7,358 nucleotides of DNA, from NCBI GenBank assembly GCA_014304965.1, contig JACRTZ010000166.1, positions 1 through 7,358 of the forward strand, in the 5' to 3' direction. The number at the start of each line of letters is the position of its first letter. Position 1 is the first letter of the stretch. This DNA is from Vulcanimicrobiota bacterium (GTDB lineage: Bacteria; Vulcanimicrobiota; Vulcanimicrobiia; Vulcanimicrobiales; Vulcanimicrobiaceae). Positions 6,814 to 7,358 of this stretch are shown in pieces. Both the position numbers and the translations under genes were made by a program. Under the pieces are notes generated by a model. That model was not told the origin of the DNA. It did no database searches and was given only the letters and a program-made list of their open reading frames with translations.

Positions 6814-7358
6814 CGCTTCTTCGTCGCCGCCTCGTGTTTGACCGAGCGAGGAGAGACCGCAGCCGGGGACGGCATCACGCCCGAGTGCAGCATGGCGATG
6901 CGTGCGATCTGTGCGAAGGCGGGCGCGGCGATGACGCTTCCGTAGATCGCGCCCTGCGGCCGTTCCACTTTCACCAAGATGACGTACTTGGGACGCTCCG
7001 CGGGAATGTAGCCGACGAACGACGCCACGTATTGCCCCGAGACGTACTGCCCGCTTCCGGGGATTTGTGCGGTGCCGGTCTTGCCGGCGGTCGTGTAGCC
7101 CTCGACCTCCGCGGTCGGATGACCGGTGCCGTGCGTGACGACCGCGCGTAAGAAACTTCGTAAGGTGCGGGCCGTTTTTGCGGAGATCGCGCGCCGTTCG
7201 ATCTGCGAGCCGTACGAATACACGACGTGTCCGTCGGACCGCAGTATCTGCGACAGGATGCGCGGGCGCATCAACAAGCCTCCGTTCGCGATCGCGCAAT
7301 ACGCGCGCGCGAGCGCGATCGGCGTGATCGCCATTCCGTGACCGAACGCGATCCTCGG
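6810..7358 (-). CDS. ftsI: FtsI/PBP2-type peptidoglycan D,D-transpeptidase, C-terminal part, cut by window edge
   Basis: This is the last 182 residues of a class B penicillin-binding protein that crosslinks septal peptidoglycan. It is in frame from the first base of the minus strand. It opens with AFGHGMAITPIALARAYCAI (4-23 of the fragment), the conserved GHG-type stretch of the transpeptidase domain, and carries the third active-site motif KTGTA (93-97, about 7082-7068). This is followed by ASFVGYIPAERPKYVILVKV, the usual end of the fold. The nucleophile SxxK and the SxN motif lie outside the window. After the domain there is only a short basic tail ending KHEAATKKR, and no PASTA repeats, unlike many actinobacterial and firmicute PBPs. 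The ATG at 7334 is an internal Met, not a start. The stop overlaps the murE start as ATGA. Position before murE supports the cell-division paralogue (ftsI/pbpB) rather than the elongation one. Confidence 0.93.
   Translation of the reverse strand, partial: PRIAFGHGMAITPIALARAYCAIANGGLLMRPRILSQILRSDGHVVYSYGSQIERRAISAKTARTLRSFLRAVVTHGTGHPTAEVEGYTTAGKTGTAQIPGSGQYVSGQYVASFVGYIPAERPKYVILVKVERPQGAIYGSVIAAPAFAQIARIAMLHSGVMPSPAAVSPRSVKHEAATKKR

Noticed and set aside
6814..7299. An upstream extension of the murE frame by 162 codons, which would suggest a fusion protein
   Set aside because: The added residues are Arg-rich and out of frame with the clear FtsI transpeptidase sequence on the same strand. 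ATG 6813 gives the normal MurE length with an ATGA junction.

Overview
The window is one uninterrupted minus-strand stretch of a division and cell-wall (dcw) gene cluster from a bacterium of high GC content (about two thirds by eye). Read 5'->3' on the minus strand (right to left), the order is: C-terminal end of an FtsI-type penicillin-binding protein (7358-6810, cut by the window edge), murE, murF, a coenzyme F420:glutamate ligase (CofE)-like gene, mraY, murD, and the first 257 codons of ftsW (772-1, cut by the other edge).

The genes are packed with essentially no intergenic DNA. ftsI/murE, CofE-like/mraY and mraY/murD share ATGA overlaps, murE/murF shares GTGA, and murD/ftsW overlap by 8 nt. 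murF and the CofE-like gene either overlap by 11 nt or are 7 nt apart, depending on the start used. I see no promoter, terminator, RNA gene, repeat, mobile element or CRISPR. The expression signals must lie outside the window, and translation is probably coupled from gene to gene.

The genes work as a pathway. MurD adds D-Glu to UDP-MurNAc-L-Ala. MurE adds the third residue, and its DNPR motif predicts meso-diaminopimelate. MurF adds D-Ala-D-Ala. MraY moves phospho-MurNAc-pentapeptide onto the undecaprenyl lipid carrier to give lipid I. FtsW and the FtsI-type enzyme polymerise and crosslink septal glycan at the membrane. The predicted wall is therefore of the directly crosslinkable, meso-DAP type.

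The one component outside the classical dcw set is the gene between murF and mraY. By eye it belongs to the CofE (F420-0:L-glutamate ligase) superfamily. Its position inside a chain of amino-acid ligases, and its translational coupling to mraY, make it the most interesting item here.

The organism cannot be fixed from this window. The gene set, GC content and meso-DAP prediction fit several high-GC, poorly cultured diderm or deep-branching phyla. Candidatus Eremiobacterota (WPS-2) is a low-confidence guess.
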